A stretch of DNA of 55,701 nucleotides from Gorillibacterium massiliense (GTDB lineage: Bacteria; Bacillota; Bacilli; Paenibacillales; NBRC-103111): assembly GCF_000455485.1 (NCBI RefSeq), contig NZ_CBQR020000128.1, positions 1-55,701 of the forward strand. Direction: 5' to 3'. A program made the translations under genes and the position numbers. Under the pieces are notes generated by a model. That model made no database searches and was not told the origin of the DNA. It saw nothing but the letters and a program-made list of their open reading frames with translations. This document shows positions 42,501 to 51,309 of the stretch, piece after piece (positions within the stretch are counted from its first letter, which is position 1; each line of letters begins with the position of its first letter).

Positions 42501-45409
42501 TGGCTGCCCTCCGATGATGTCTCGATGTGTTGAGGCTGCAAAAAAGGATTGAAATTCGAATAAGTTGTCGTCACGATATCCGATTGCCCATATTTGGGGA
42601 ACTCCGGATTGCGGTAAGACGTTTCGGTTATCGTCTTAGCCAAAGTCCCATTCGGATTGTAAGTATACGATGTTTGCACAGTTGTAAGGCCATCTGCAGA
42701 AGTTGTAAGGGTCGTGCCTATCTGATGATACGGTCCACTGTACGTGTTTTCCGTTGTATTCCCCAATGGATCGGTCTGTTTGGTAATAAATCCAAAGCTG
42801 TCATATTCCATTGTGCTAGAGACTGCGAACTGATTGAGACCTTTTGGTACCATGCTTTGATATAAAGGATTGTCTAGGTAATGGATCAGGTCCAGCGGCC
42901 GCGGGTCATCCGCTGCACCGGAGTCGTAGCTATACACGGCTGATGGATTGGTTTGATCCTTGTCATAAGTATAAGTCGTGGATTTCCCAGACACGGCCCT
43001 ATACCGTGTAGTTCCGACTGTCTCGTCTATTCCGTTCGTTAAGCTGTCTGCGGCCGTATATTCCTTGACTTTAACCGGTACGTTTATATCGTTCATCTGG
43101 AATACAAAGCCTTGCCTGTCGGTATAATCCCCCATATCCATCGTTAATAACGTGTGGCTGGTATCCCCTTGACGGAAGCTTGTACTATGGTAAAGTCGAT
43201 CGATTACCCGATAGTTGGATAAACCAGGGTTGTTATAAGTAAAGTTCCGATAGAAATAGTCTTTGGGATGTTTCCATATTTCTTGTGCTTTCGCGGGTCC
43301 GTCTTCACTTACATCCAGACTTAATACTTTGTTTTGCTGCAGCTCGTTCTGGTAGCTAAAGGTGACTCGGGTTACCGAATGATAGCCCGTGTAGAGTAAC
43401 CCGAAGTTATCCAAATACATGCGGATCGAGCCTCTTGCCGCATCACGTGCCGTATAACTGCTTAGCTGTGACCAAGTTGGATCGTACCATCGGTAATCAT
43501 AACTGGTCGTAAAGCCGGTATCGGTGGAAGTATCCTTCAGCAGCAAATATTGAATCTCTCCATAGCTTTGCAGGTCACGCGCTACTACGTCGGATGACTC
43601 CATTTGATCTTCGTCCAACTTTGGTTCTGTTGCCGACGTGTAGTGGAAGGCATAATCGTCCTCCATATTATAATCGGCTTTTGTAGTAGAACCCGGTGTG
43701 TAATAGGTGTACGACGATAGCGTCCGGTTGCCTATAGCATCGAAGACGGAAGTAAGACGTGTGTATGAAATGTCTGTCTCCTGCGATCCATACGTTTCGA
43801 CGGCATCATACAGACCTGTTGTTGCGTTATTCACCACCTTGATTCCAAGCGTTTGCCGTAGCGAGCCTGTCATCGAGACAAAATCCGACTTATATTGAAT
43901 ATCTCGCAATACGGTTCCGGTTTGATTCTTTACCACTACCTGCGATATTCGCTTGGCGGCAGAGCCGGATTGGATGGGCTGTTTGATGATCTCGATCGTC
44001 CGCTGGGCCGTATCCGTTACGGTTACCTTATCCCCGGCATACACAAACGAGATGCTGTCACCAAGGAAGTTGGTAATAGACTGCACTTTCCCTGTTCCAG
44101 TAAACGGATCAATCACAAAGTCATAGGTAAGTTGGTTATTTACACTTAGTAAGTAGTGGTTATCTGCAGTGACTTGATAGGTCACATTTGCGTACGGATG
44201 ATTGGAAGGGATAGGATTGCCGTTTTCAAAAATATAAGTACTGCTATCCAGTAGCGTAAAGGTAAGCTTCGGCTTTTCTGTTCGAATTCGGCTATAGAAA
44301 TCCGTTAAATAGAAGGGTTGACCTTCAGCTAAAAACTGACTTGGTACCTCCAGCCATTCAATTTCTTCTTGATAAGCCTCCGCTGTCATCTCAGGCAGGT
44401 TCAGTTCCCAGCCGGTAGCCACATAGTTTTGACCAGCCTGTTGCCATGCAACTGTAGGTTTGTTGCCCATACAGTCGGTTCCGCCGTACAACGTCTGGAT
44501 GTTGTACTCTGTACAAGTGTAAGCTGAGCCGGATTCATCCTTTACATCGAAGGATTGGGTTCCAGGGGTCGTGATTTTGGCATTCATCGAGTTATAGGAA
44601 CGGGTTAAGAAAAAGCTTAAGCCGTTTCGTCCTTCTAAAAACAAATCGGTAATCTGTTGGTTGCTTGTCCGGTAAATGGGATCGATCACGCTGTCGCTGT
44701 TTTCCTGATATCGATAGTCCGCGATAGGAGATTTAGTCGCCGATTTATCCGTAGAGCCCGTTGTAGATAACATCATCATGGCGGATCTAGACGTGCTTCT
44801 GCCTCCATATGTACTGCCGGTAACGCTAGCTGTTTCGTCTGCATTTTCACTTGGTTCATCCAGTGCTATGAAGTCATCCGTAACGTTCATATCTGGTATG
44901 GATGATTCATTGCCATATACACTGCCGACAACAGAGGATTCGAGACTTCCTTGCTGCACAGCATTTGTTGCCTCAAGATAATTGCGTTTCACCAGCGGAG
45001 CAAAATCGTCTATCCAACCTTGCTCTTGGGCATTTAGATTTGCATAGATTTCAATCGCATGAGACTCGTTCCAATTGTGTTTATCTAATGCCTGGTGATT
45101 CGTTAGCAGCGCATTTAGTTCCGGGTAGTAGTAGGCTGCCAGTTGCTGCATCTCTAAGGTGAAATAGTCTTGAATGAACAGGACTTGATCTGTTGTAAAC
45201 CGTCCGGCAGCTTGTGGGGCATGTTTGGGAATAGGAATCTGTTTGGGATCTTCTGCAGTAGTATCTTTGGTGGAGGTTTGATCTTGTTTATGAGAACCGA
45301 TGGTCGCATCTGACGAATCTCGGTTAGCAGAGACAGGCGATAAGAAAGAAAATAGTATCGCAGCACAAAGAATGGTGGAAGTTATTTTATACCCGAATCG
45401 TTTTCGCAT
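39548..45409 (-). CDS. RHS-repeat polymorphic toxin with caspase-like C-terminal tip
   Basis: The protein has about 1953 residues. The ATG at 45409 is chosen because AGGAGG lies directly upstream and it opens a signal peptide (RKRFGYKITSTILCAAILF...SPVSA). After a 200-residue variable N-terminus comes a long RHS/YD-repeat shell (dozens of YxYDxxGxL motifs), ending in the conserved core junction GFYYLRARYYSPDTGRFITEDTY and NLYVYCNNNPINRVDPSGN. The tip of about 210 residues has SLVFHGSP and, 50 residues on, SLNLLMCNSGL. A His-Gly and a Cys after a hydrophobic strand are the signature of clan CD (caspase/C80-type) peptidases. I infer a protease toxin released into target cells. The tip has no Hint domain. 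The small gene overlapping its end is the likely immunity gene. Confidence 0.85.
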   Translation of the reverse strand: MRKRFGYKITSTILCAAILFSFLSPVSANRDSSDATIGSHKQDQTSTKDTTAEDPKQIPIPKHAPQAAGRFTTDQVLFIQDYFTLEMQQLAAYYYPELNALLTNHQALDKHNWNESHAIEIYANLNAQEQGWIDDFAPLVKRNYLEATNAVQQGSLESSVVGSVYGNESSIPDMNVTDDFIALDEPSENADETASVTGSTYGGRSTSRSAMMMLSTTGSTDKSATKSPIADYRYQENSDSVIDPIYRTSNQQITDLFLEGRNGLSFFLTRSYNSMNAKITTPGTQSFDVKDESGSAYTCTEYNIQTLYGGTDCMGNKPTVAWQQAGQNYVATGWELNLPEMTAEAYQEEIEWLEVPSQFLAEGQPFYLTDFYSRIRTEKPKLTFTLLDSSTYIFENGNPIPSNHPYANVTYQVTADNHYLLSVNNQLTYDFVIDPFTGTGKVQSITNFLGDSISFVYAGDKVTVTDTAQRTIEIIKQPIQSGSAAKRISQVVVKNQTGTVLRDIQYKSDFVSMTGSLRQTLGIKVVNNATTGLYDAVETYGSQETDISYTRLTSVFDAIGNRTLSSYTYYTPGSTTKADYNMEDDYAFHYTSATEPKLDEDQMESSDVVARDLQSYGEIQYLLLKDTSTDTGFTTSYDYRWYDPTWSQLSSYTARDAARGSIRMYLDNFGLLYTGYHSVTRVTFSYQNELQQNKVLSLDVSEDGPAKAQEIWKHPKDYFYRNFTYNNPGLSNYRVIDRLYHSTSFRQGDTSHTLLTMDMGDYTDRQGFVFQMNDINVPVKVKEYTAADSLTNGIDETVGTTRYRAVSGKSTTYTYDKDQTNPSAVYSYDSGAADDPRPLDLIHYLDNPLYQSMVPKGLNQFAVSSTMEYDSFGFITKQTDPLGNTTENTYSGPYHQIGTTLTTSADGLTTVQTSYTYNPNGTLAKTITETSYRNPEFPKYGQSDIVTTTYSNFNPFLQPQHIETSSEGSQYVGDPVQITDLVYSADGLHVIQKTISVTLGKWESPTQLVTNYAYDGLDRLKLQTNPDFSKVSYTYDFKDRVLSETFTPSAAKTNPAQTTQVSYDDANRTVSETSPDGMQTIIRYTPFGDIEKQEQAVGASRRTLVVNHTNSTGKLQTETLPYGDDTKKTQYYYGNNGQIIKSVNALNQETNYQYANAAYGTDGSSAYLQSVIRVTDPDGKETTTYQDKLGRIEKVVEQSPSRTRTTTYSYTPLGKTSEMSVMDQGTTQTTKYAYDGAGNLIFVEDDKGQQYQYMYNHLGKLSAKYINTELQSRNTYNEIGGLLSQTDAFGKQETYHYNNIGLLNRSVDRNGQTSYYTYTPYNELDKLSVNNSSGTEIDWTQMSYDSSTRLLNGITTKAGENLSYGYDQWNRQIRQTVVGRDYGFAYNDQDQLQAITYPDNQQATYTYDNLMRMATVTYPGMGTVSYRYTTAVDENKDETIYPGGLSQEESSNAFSELKTVKHFKNATQTWSENLNYANGFGNISSITRNGTTSTYAYDGLNRLINETLPTGTATYGYDELGNRQTLDSSSGLEIDSSKRLYTYDAFNRILTYNNSKGTTASYSYYGDGLRATKTVNGDLTRYVYLNGKNIEELDTAGNVKARNIWGKELLYRIDSSSGKKGYYWYNGHGDVVKITDSNGNVLNSYDYDTWGKLLSSSETMSNPFKYAGEIYDEETGFYYLRARYYSPDTGRFITEDTYEGDITDPLSLNLYVYCNNNPINRVDPSGNDSYVFYDPSNFSGQAASEAQRLANLYGTTSWLIAINNEAQFTSEWNKMGIIDGEKVSIDGVSLVFHGSPTEIMLDEGAKNQQEYITANPDGTTTKSGSSATYIGDLDSKTFKSLNLLMCNSGLVDYDGSDPVTQSGWAHDKYNKNLAITFLENNTITDGVNAWDGNLAYDVTNLFWVVTTFGSEAPKYAQRLSHSQKSFKEYRRTNRDPIGKVHYYKDSSGKIHYY

Positions 45410-45468
45410 ATATCCTCCTATATTTTCATTACTTTCTCTTCGTACTATGATCCAAGAATCTGTCAGAC

Positions 45469-48400
45469 TCATGGCCCGACAACTTTTAATAGATTGCCAT
45501 TATTATCGTAAACATAAGTTTGTAAAAATTCACCAGTATCAGCATTCGTAATACTCCGCAATAGTCCAGCTTGATCGTAGTTGTACTTCACATTCAGCCT
45601 ACCAACCTTCCTAAGGTTCTTTCCGTCTCCTAATTGGCCGTAAGCGTTACGCCCCCACGCCCACACCGTTCCATCCTGTTTGACCGCTAGGGAATGGTTT
45701 GATCCTGCAGCTATAACGGTGACATAGGTCAAGATGCTCACTTTCACCGGAATGGCAGTGTAGGTGTTCAACGTTTCACTGCCTAATTGACCGCAAACAT
45801 TATTCCCCCATGTCCACACCGTTCCATCCTGTTTAACCGCTAGGGAATGGGCTGCTCCTGCAGCTATAGCAATGACATTGCTCAAGCCGCTCACTTGCAC
45901 AGGAGTGGGACTGTCTTTGGTCGTTCCATTGCCTAATTGGCCGGGATAATTATACCCCCACGCCCACACCGTTCCATCCTGTTTGAGTGCTAGGGAATGG
46001 GCTGTTCCTGCAGCTATAGCGATGACATTGCTCAAGCCGCTCACTTGCACCGGAGTAGTACTGTTGGTGGTCGTTCCATTGCCTAATTGAGAGTAAGCGT
46101 TAAATCCCCACGCCCACACCGTTCCGTCTTGTTTGACCGCCAGGGAATGAAACCTTCCTGAAGCAACAGCGATGACGTTGGTCAAGCCGCTCACTTGTAC
46201 AGGAGTAGTACTGTTGGTGGTTGTTCCATTACCTAATTGACCGTAAGCATTATACCCCCACGTCCACACTGTTCCGTCCTGTTTGACTGCTAGGGAATGA
46301 CTTTCTCCTGCAGCTAGAGCGATGACATTGGTCAAGTTGCTCACTTGCACCGGAGTAGTACTGTTGGTGGTCGTTCCATTGCCTAATTGGCCGTAAGCAT
46401 TATCCCCCCACGTCCACACCGTTCCGTCCTGTTTGACCGCTAGGGAATAGTTATACCCTGCAGCTACAGCAATGATATTGGTCAAGCTGCTCACTTGCAC
46501 CAGAGTGTTAGTGTTGGTGGTCGTTCCATTGCCTAATTGGCCATAATAGTTATACCCACACGACCACACCGTTCCATCCTGTTTGACCGCTAGGGAATGA
46601 TCATACCCTGCAGCTACAGCGATGGAATTGGTCAAGCTTCTTACTTGCATTGGAGTGAAATAATTGAAGGTCGTTCCATCACCCAATTGGCCGTTTTGAT
46701 TATTACCCCACGTCCAAACCGTTCCGTCCTGTTTGACCGCTAGGGAGTGGTGATACCCTGCAGCTACAGCGATGACGTTGTTCAAGTCACTTACTTGCAT
46801 CGGAACAAGGCTGTTTTTGGTCGTTCCATCGCCTAATTGACGGGAACCGTTATCCCCCCAAGCCCACACCTTTCCATCCAGTTTGACCGCTAGGGAATAA
46901 TCTACTCCTGCAGCCACAGCGATGACATTAGCCAAGCCGCTCACTTGCACCGGAGTAGTTCTCACGGAGGTCGTTCCATCACCTAATTGGCCGACTTGAT
47001 TTTTGCCCCATGTCCAAATCGTTCCGTCCTGTTTGACCGCTAGGGAATGGTTTGTTCCTGCAGCTACAGCGATGACATTGGTCAAATTGCTCACTTGCAC
47101 CGGAGTGGTACTTCTGGCGTACTTTCCATTGCCTAATTGACCGTCATCGTTATCACCCCACGTCCACACTGTTCCGTCCTGTTTGATCGCTAAGGAATGA
47201 CCCATCCCTGCAGCTACAGCGATGACATTAGTCAAGTTGCTCACTTGCACCGGAGTTGAACTGTCTTTGGTCGTTCCATTGCCTAATTGACCGTAACCAT
47301 TATACCCCCACGTCCACACTGTTCCGTCCTGTTTGAGCGCTACGGAATGTTCATACCTTGCCGCTATAGCGATTACATTGGTCAAGCCGCTCACTTGCAC
47401 AGGAGTGGTTTCGGTAGTTGACGTTCCATTACCTAAGCCATAGGCGGCGCTCCCCCATGCCCACACCGTTCCATCTTGTTTGACGGCTAAGGAATAATTA
47501 TACCCTGCCGCTATAGCGATTACATTGGTCAAACCGCTCACTTGCACAGGAGTGGATCTATCTGAGCCCGGTCCGCCCGTTCCAATGCCTAATTGACCGC
47601 GATAGTTGCTTCCCCAGGCCCAGACGGTGCCATCTTTTCTCAAATTCAACGAATGTCCGTCCCCACCAGCAACAACAAGAGAGGTCGGTGTTGGTGTTGG
47701 TGTTGGTGTTGGTGTTGGTGTTGGTGTTGGTGTTGGTGTTGGTGTTGGTGTTGGTGTTGGTGTTGGTGTTGGTGTTGGTGTTGGCGTTGGCGTTGGCGTT
47801 GGCGTTGGCGTTGGCGTTGGCGTTGGCGTTGGTGTTGGCGTTGGCGTCGGCATTGGCGTCGGCGTAGTTTTATCAATGTTACTAATCGTTATCGTTTGCA
47901 CCGCTTCGTTTCCTGCGGCATCTTTCGCATAAGCGGTATACGTTCCATTATCAGAAACAATAAACGTTCCACCACTGCTAATACTTGTACCACTTGAAGC
48001 AAAGTAGCTTGCCACTTGTGATCCAGATGCATATTTCAATACAGAAACACCACTGGTATCCGTAGCCGTAACCGTTACGGTTACATTTGTATTCGTCGCG
48101 GCTGTTGAGTTCAGCAGAAGTGTAATAACAGGAGGTGCTGTATCGATATTGCTAATCGTGATCGTTTGCACCGCTTCGTTTCCTACGGCATCTTTAGCAT
48201 AAGCAGTATACGTTCCATTATCAGAAACAATAAAGGTTCCACCACTACTAATTGCTGTTCCGTTTGATGCAAAATAACTTGCGGTTTGTGTGCCAGATGC
48301 GTATTTCAAAGTCGCAGTTCCACTTCCTGTATCTGTTGCAGTGACAGTGACTGAAACATCGACATTGGTTGCCGCAGTCTTGCTTGGTGTCAGCATAATC

Positions 48401-49755
48401 GTTGGTGCTGTTTTGTCAATGTTGTTAATGGTGATCGTTTGCACTGTTTCGCTTCCTGCGGCATCTTTGGCATAAGCGGTATAAGTTCCATTATCAGAAA
48501 CAATAAACGTTCCACCACTACTAATACTTGTACCACTTGAAGCAAAGTAGCTTGCCGCTTGTGATCCAGATGCATATTTCAATACAGAAATCGTATTCGT
48601 ATCCGAAGCTGTAATGGTAACTTTTACATCTGCATTTGTCGCGGCTGTCGTACTTGGTGTAAGTGTAATCATAGGTGCCATTTTATCGATGTTACTAATT
48701 GTGATCGTTTGCACCGTTTCGTTTCCTGCCGCATCTTTGGCATAAGCGGTATACGTTCCATTCGCAGCAACGGTAAACGTTCCACCACTACTAATGGCTG
48801 TTCCACTTGAAGCAAAATAGCTTGCGGCTTGCGTGCCTGATGTGTATTTTAAAATTGCGATTCCACTTCCTGTATCTGTTGCCGTAACGGTAACTTTCAC
48901 ATCCGCATTCGTTGCTGCGGTTGTACTTGGTGTAAGTGTAATCGTAGGTGCCGTTTTATCGATATTATTAATTGTGATCGTTTGCACCGTTACATTTCCT
49001 GGCTTATCTTTTGCATAAGCGGTGTACGTTCCGTTAGCCGAAACGGTAAACGTTGATCCGCTACTAATGGACGTTCCACTTGATGCAAAGTAGCTTGCGG
49101 TTTGAGAACCAGAAGCATATTTCAACACAGAACCTCCACCAGCATCTGTTGCCGTAACGGTAACTTTCACATCCGCTTTCGTTGCTGCGGTTGTACTTGG
49201 TGTAAGTGTAATCGTAGGTGCCGTTTTATCGATGTTATTAATTGTGATCGTTTGCACCGTTTCGTTTCCTGACTTATCTTTTGCATAAGCGGTGTACGTT
49301 CCGTTAGCCGAAACGGTAAACGTTGATCCGCTACTAATGGACGTTCCACTTGATGCAAAGTAACTTGCGGTTTGAGAACCAGATGCATATTTCAACACAG
49401 AAACTCCACCAGCATCTGTTGCCGTAACGGTAACTTTCACATCCGCATTCGTTGCTGCGGTTGTACTTGGTGTAAGTTTAATCGTAGGTGCTGTTTTATC
49501 CACCGACAAACTGATAAAAGTTGATGCAGGAACACCACTTGAGGTTGTTGTACCATTGCCAAAGCCAAATTGACTATAACTGATACTTCCCCCAGCCCAT
49601 AACGTTCCAGCCGATTTGAGGGGTATCCCTCCACTTGCACTCATTGGCGTTGCCTTTGCCGCACTTGCTTTTTCTACAACACCAATTGATAGTCCTGATA
49701 AAATCATAGCAATTGTCATCAACAAGCTTAGTATCTTTTTAATTGTCGATTTCAT
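45469..49755 (-). CDS. Secreted Ig-like/PT-linker/RCC1-repeat protein with C-terminal YD repeat
   Basis: The protein has 1428 residues. A signal peptide (residues 1-33, ...KASAAKA) follows a GAGAGGAG-type ribosome site. About six Ig-like repeats of roughly 90 residues come next (each opening TAPTI.LTPS.TAAT and closing [17 protein letters not shown]). A Pro-Thr linker of 30 PT pairs leads to about 14 RCC1-type repeats of 52 residues ([15 protein letters not shown]...[24 protein letters not shown]). The last 40 residues are not RCC1 but an RHS YD repeat ([18 protein letters not shown]...[15 protein letters not shown]). It lies 59 bases upstream of the RHS gene in the same direction, so the pair is probably co-transcribed. 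RCC1 propellers usually bind proteins; a surface presentation or targeting role for the RHS toxin is my inference. Confidence 0.85.
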   Translation of the reverse strand: MKSTIKKILSLLMTIAMILSGLSIGVVEKASAAKATPMSASGGIPLKSAGTLWAGGSISYSQFGFGNGTTTSSGVPASTFISLSVDKTAPTIKLTPSTTAATNADVKVTVTATDAGGVSVLKYASGSQTASYFASSGTSISSGSTFTVSANGTYTAYAKDKSGNETVQTITINNIDKTAPTITLTPSTTAATKADVKVTVTATDAGGGSVLKYASGSQTASYFASSGTSISSGSTFTVSANGTYTAYAKDKPGNVTVQTITINNIDKTAPTITLTPSTTAATNADVKVTVTATDTGSGIAILKYTSGTQAASYFASSGTAISSGGTFTVAANGTYTAYAKDAAGNETVQTITISNIDKMAPMITLTPSTTAATNADVKVTITASDTNTISVLKYASGSQAASYFASSGTSISSGGTFIVSDNGTYTAYAKDAAGSETVQTITINNIDKTAPTIMLTPSKTAATNVDVSVTVTATDTGSGTATLKYASGTQTASYFASNGTAISSGGTFIVSDNGTYTAYAKDAVGNEAVQTITISNIDTAPPVITLLLNSTAATNTNVTVTVTATDTSGVSVLKYASGSQVASYFASSGTSISSGGTFIVSDNGTYTAYAKDAAGNEAVQTITISNIDKTTPTPMPTPTPTPTPTPTPTPTPTPTPTPTPTPTPTPTPTPTPTPTPTPTPTPTPTPTPTPTSLVVAGGDGHSLNLRKDGTVWAWGSNYRGQLGIGTGGPGSDRSTPVQVSGLTNVIAIAAGYNYSLAVKQDGTVWAWGSAAYGLGNGTSTTETTPVQVSGLTNVIAIAARYEHSVALKQDGTVWTWGYNGYGQLGNGTTKDSSTPVQVSNLTNVIAVAAGMGHSLAIKQDGTVWTWGDNDDGQLGNGKYARSTTPVQVSNLTNVIAVAAGTNHSLAVKQDGTIWTWGKNQVGQLGDGTTSVRTTPVQVSGLANVIAVAAGVDYSLAVKLDGKVWAWGDNGSRQLGDGTTKNSLVPMQVSDLNNVIAVAAGYHHSLAVKQDGTVWTWGNNQNGQLGDGTTFNYFTPMQVRSLTNSIAVAAGYDHSLAVKQDGTVWSCGYNYYGQLGNGTTTNTNTLVQVSSLTNIIAVAAGYNYSLAVKQDGTVWTWGDNAYGQLGNGTTTNSTTPVQVSNLTNVIALAAGESHSLAVKQDGTVWTWGYNAYGQLGNGTTTNSTTPVQVSGLTNVIAVASGRFHSLAVKQDGTVWAWGFNAYSQLGNGTTTNSTTPVQVSGLSNVIAIAAGTAHSLALKQDGTVWAWGYNYPGQLGNGTTKDSPTPVQVSGLSNVIAIAAGAAHSLAVKQDGTVWTWGNNVCGQLGSETLNTYTAIPVKVSILTYVTVIAAGSNHSLAVKQDGTVWAWGRNAYGQLGDGKNLRKVGRLNVKYNYDQAGLLRSITNADTGEFLQTYVYDNNGNLLKVVGP
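47687..47866 (-). repeat. Hexanucleotide tandem repeat (30 units) encoding Pro-Thr
   Basis: The plus strand shows GGTGTT units, changing after about 47783 to mostly GGCGTT. All units are 6 bp, so unit gain or loss keeps the frame and only changes linker length. Alternating pure blocks suggest recent expansion. Confidence 0.95.
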
Positions 49756-50636
49756 TTTATTCTCCTCTCGTTACCTATATAGGTTAAATTTCTCCCAATT
49801 GATATTGTTGATATAATAACAAAAGAAACTTTTAAAGCGTTTTCAACAATTACATTAAATAATTTTGTCGGCATCCCCCTGACATTGTTACCTGAAAACT
49901 ATGTTAGTGCTGTTCTATAAATTCTCGTATGTAATAGTATTGTCTTCCGTGGTAATTGTTACATTTCCAGTTAATGGTGGTATATACTTTTCGTATTCGT
50001 TTATGGTTTCTCTTATACGCCCTTCCACAGAAGGTTTGGTTAATGCTCTTTTTACGTTTGAAAACGATTGCGATTGTATTCATATCTCACCCCTCTCGAA
50101 TATCCTTGTTAAAAGTAAAGAAGGATTAAAAATTATTCGCCCCCGATATAAATGATGTTTGGGCGAATTTTCTACATATGCCACCATGAATGTTTTTACA
50201 AAACAACAGCTTTTAAAATTAGGGATAAGGGAGAGGAGCTAGTATGTGGAAGCATCTGAATGAAGACGTCTACGTATCGTGAAGCGATTGGTAAAGAAGA
50301 AATTGCTAGAAAACCACCCAATAATGTCCCTATTATTTTTCCTTGGTATATATCTCAACTATATTTCGAGACCCCTATTCTATTATTTCAAACATATTAT
50401 TTTATATATCCTCCTCCTTTTACAATATATGACATATTCAAATCAAAACACGTTCCTTGATAAAACAAAATTCACAAATTTGTAAAATATCACTATCAAT
50501 ATCAAAGCCCCAAAAATACTACCCGAATTATTTGAGCGAATGAAGCAGAAAAAAAATAACCCGCCACGGAGGCGGGGTCAAGGTCGTGCTATATGATAAA
50601 AGGGGGGCTGTTGGAATTAAGTATAAGAATTGAATC
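49756..50636. other. 880-base AT-rich gap upstream of the RCC1 protein gene
   Basis: I see no supported gene. It should contain the promoter of the RCC1-RHS operon (TATAATAAC near 49814). It also has an imperfect hairpin TTCGCCC/GGGCGAA around 50137-50168 and, at the far end, the terminator at 50560-50576. Confidence 0.5.
50560..50576 (-). terminator. Rho-independent terminator
   Basis: The stem CCCGCC/GGCGGG has loop ACGGA, with TTATTTTTTTT following on the minus strand. It is the first terminator after the tniQ group and the hypothetical gene ending at 50637. Confidence 0.85.
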
Positions 50637-51044
50637 TTAACCCAAGCCTGTCCAACCGCTCGATCCCGTGAATGCCCCAATCAATAACAAATGCTTGAAT
50701 AACCTATAGTTGTCGTACTCTGAGGATTGAATATTTCCGAACATAGATATGCGCATGATCGGAGGCTTTTGTGACACATTTGGACTGGTTAACAAATAGA
50801 TTAATCCAAATGACATGAAAGATGACCCGTGCATAATATCGTACAAGCGACTAGACGGGTAAGAGTTCTCCAAAAGCGAATTGATAAGTTTCACAAGCAG
50901 ATTACGTTTTTTTTGTAAGGTATCAAATTTACTTTGCAAGGATTTATCAGTAGGCATATACCAGTTCTGTACGAACGCCTGAATCACATTGCGACAAACA
51001 ATACTTTCATTAAAAATGCCGAAGTTTACAGGTGAGCACGCCAC
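50637..51044 (-). CDS. Hypothetical protein, possibly a fragment
   Basis: A 135-codon frame from GTG at 51044 gives a protein I do not recognise, with Leu-rich helical stretches (KRNLLVKLINSLLEN) and a C-terminal half containing SFGLIYLLTSPN. There is no good ribosome site. The frame begins a few codons after a stop, inside the 55-bp direct repeat copy B, so it may be the tail of a longer gene joined there. The codon use is consistent with coding sequence, and a terminator follows 60 bases past the stop. It is downstream of tniQ in the same direction. Confidence 0.45.
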   Translation of the reverse strand: MACSPVNFGIFNESIVCRNVIQAFVQNWYMPTDKSLQSKFDTLQKKRNLLVKLINSLLENSYPSSRLYDIMHGSSFMSFGLIYLLTSPNVSQKPPIMRISMFGNIQSSEYDNYRLFKHLLLIGAFTGSSGWTGLG

Positions 51045-51093
51045 AATGATGGAGGTTTATACATTTCCCGATTGTTACTATATGGTTGGATTC
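51039..51093 (+). repeat. 55-bp imperfect direct repeat, copy B
   Basis: This matches 32190-32242 at about 85 percent, same orientation, with one extra base. The two copies bracket the 18.8-kb toxin island. Confidence 0.65.
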
Positions 51094-51111
51094 ATAATTT
51101 CTTTTATAATC

Positions 51112-51292
51112 TTACAATTTGAATATGAGCATCCCAATGTCATCTAACTCCGCCAATATATGATTAATGAAACCCAGCCCTTTCTCCAAGCCCCTCTTGA
51201 GACTGTCATATAAACCACCGCACCAGCACTTCCTTGAATGCCCGCTCTTCTACCATCTTTAGTAAACCTTCCTCGGTGATTTCATAGTTCAT
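51112..51292 (-). pseudogene. Small gene after tniQ, frameshifted
   Basis: AGGTGGC precedes an ATG at 51292, which opens a 28-codon frame (MNYEITEEGLLKMVEERAFK...VRWFI). Moving one base near 51212 gives a continuing acidic/amphipathic frame (LYDSLKRGLEKGLGFI...LAELDDIGMLIFKL) to a stop at 51112. The total would be about 60 residues. The two halves read as one small helical protein, so a single-base indel is the simplest explanation. I do not recognise the family. It starts 18 bases after the tniQ stop, as part of that transcript. Confidence 0.4.
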
Positions 51293-51309
51293 GCCACCTG
51301 ACACTTTAT

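Noticed and set aside
45600-47640. CRISPR-like regularly spaced repeats about 156 bp apart
   Set aside because: These are RCC1 protein repeats; the spacing is three times 52 codons and the sequence between is conserved coding sequence.
47687-47866. CRISPR array or regulatory satellite
   Set aside because: Units are 6 bp with no spacers and lie inside an intact coding frame.
47606-47932. Long plus-strand frame rich in Val-Gly across the repeat
   Set aside because: It is a by-product of the GGTGTT repeat on the strand opposite the RCC1 protein gene, with no start signals.
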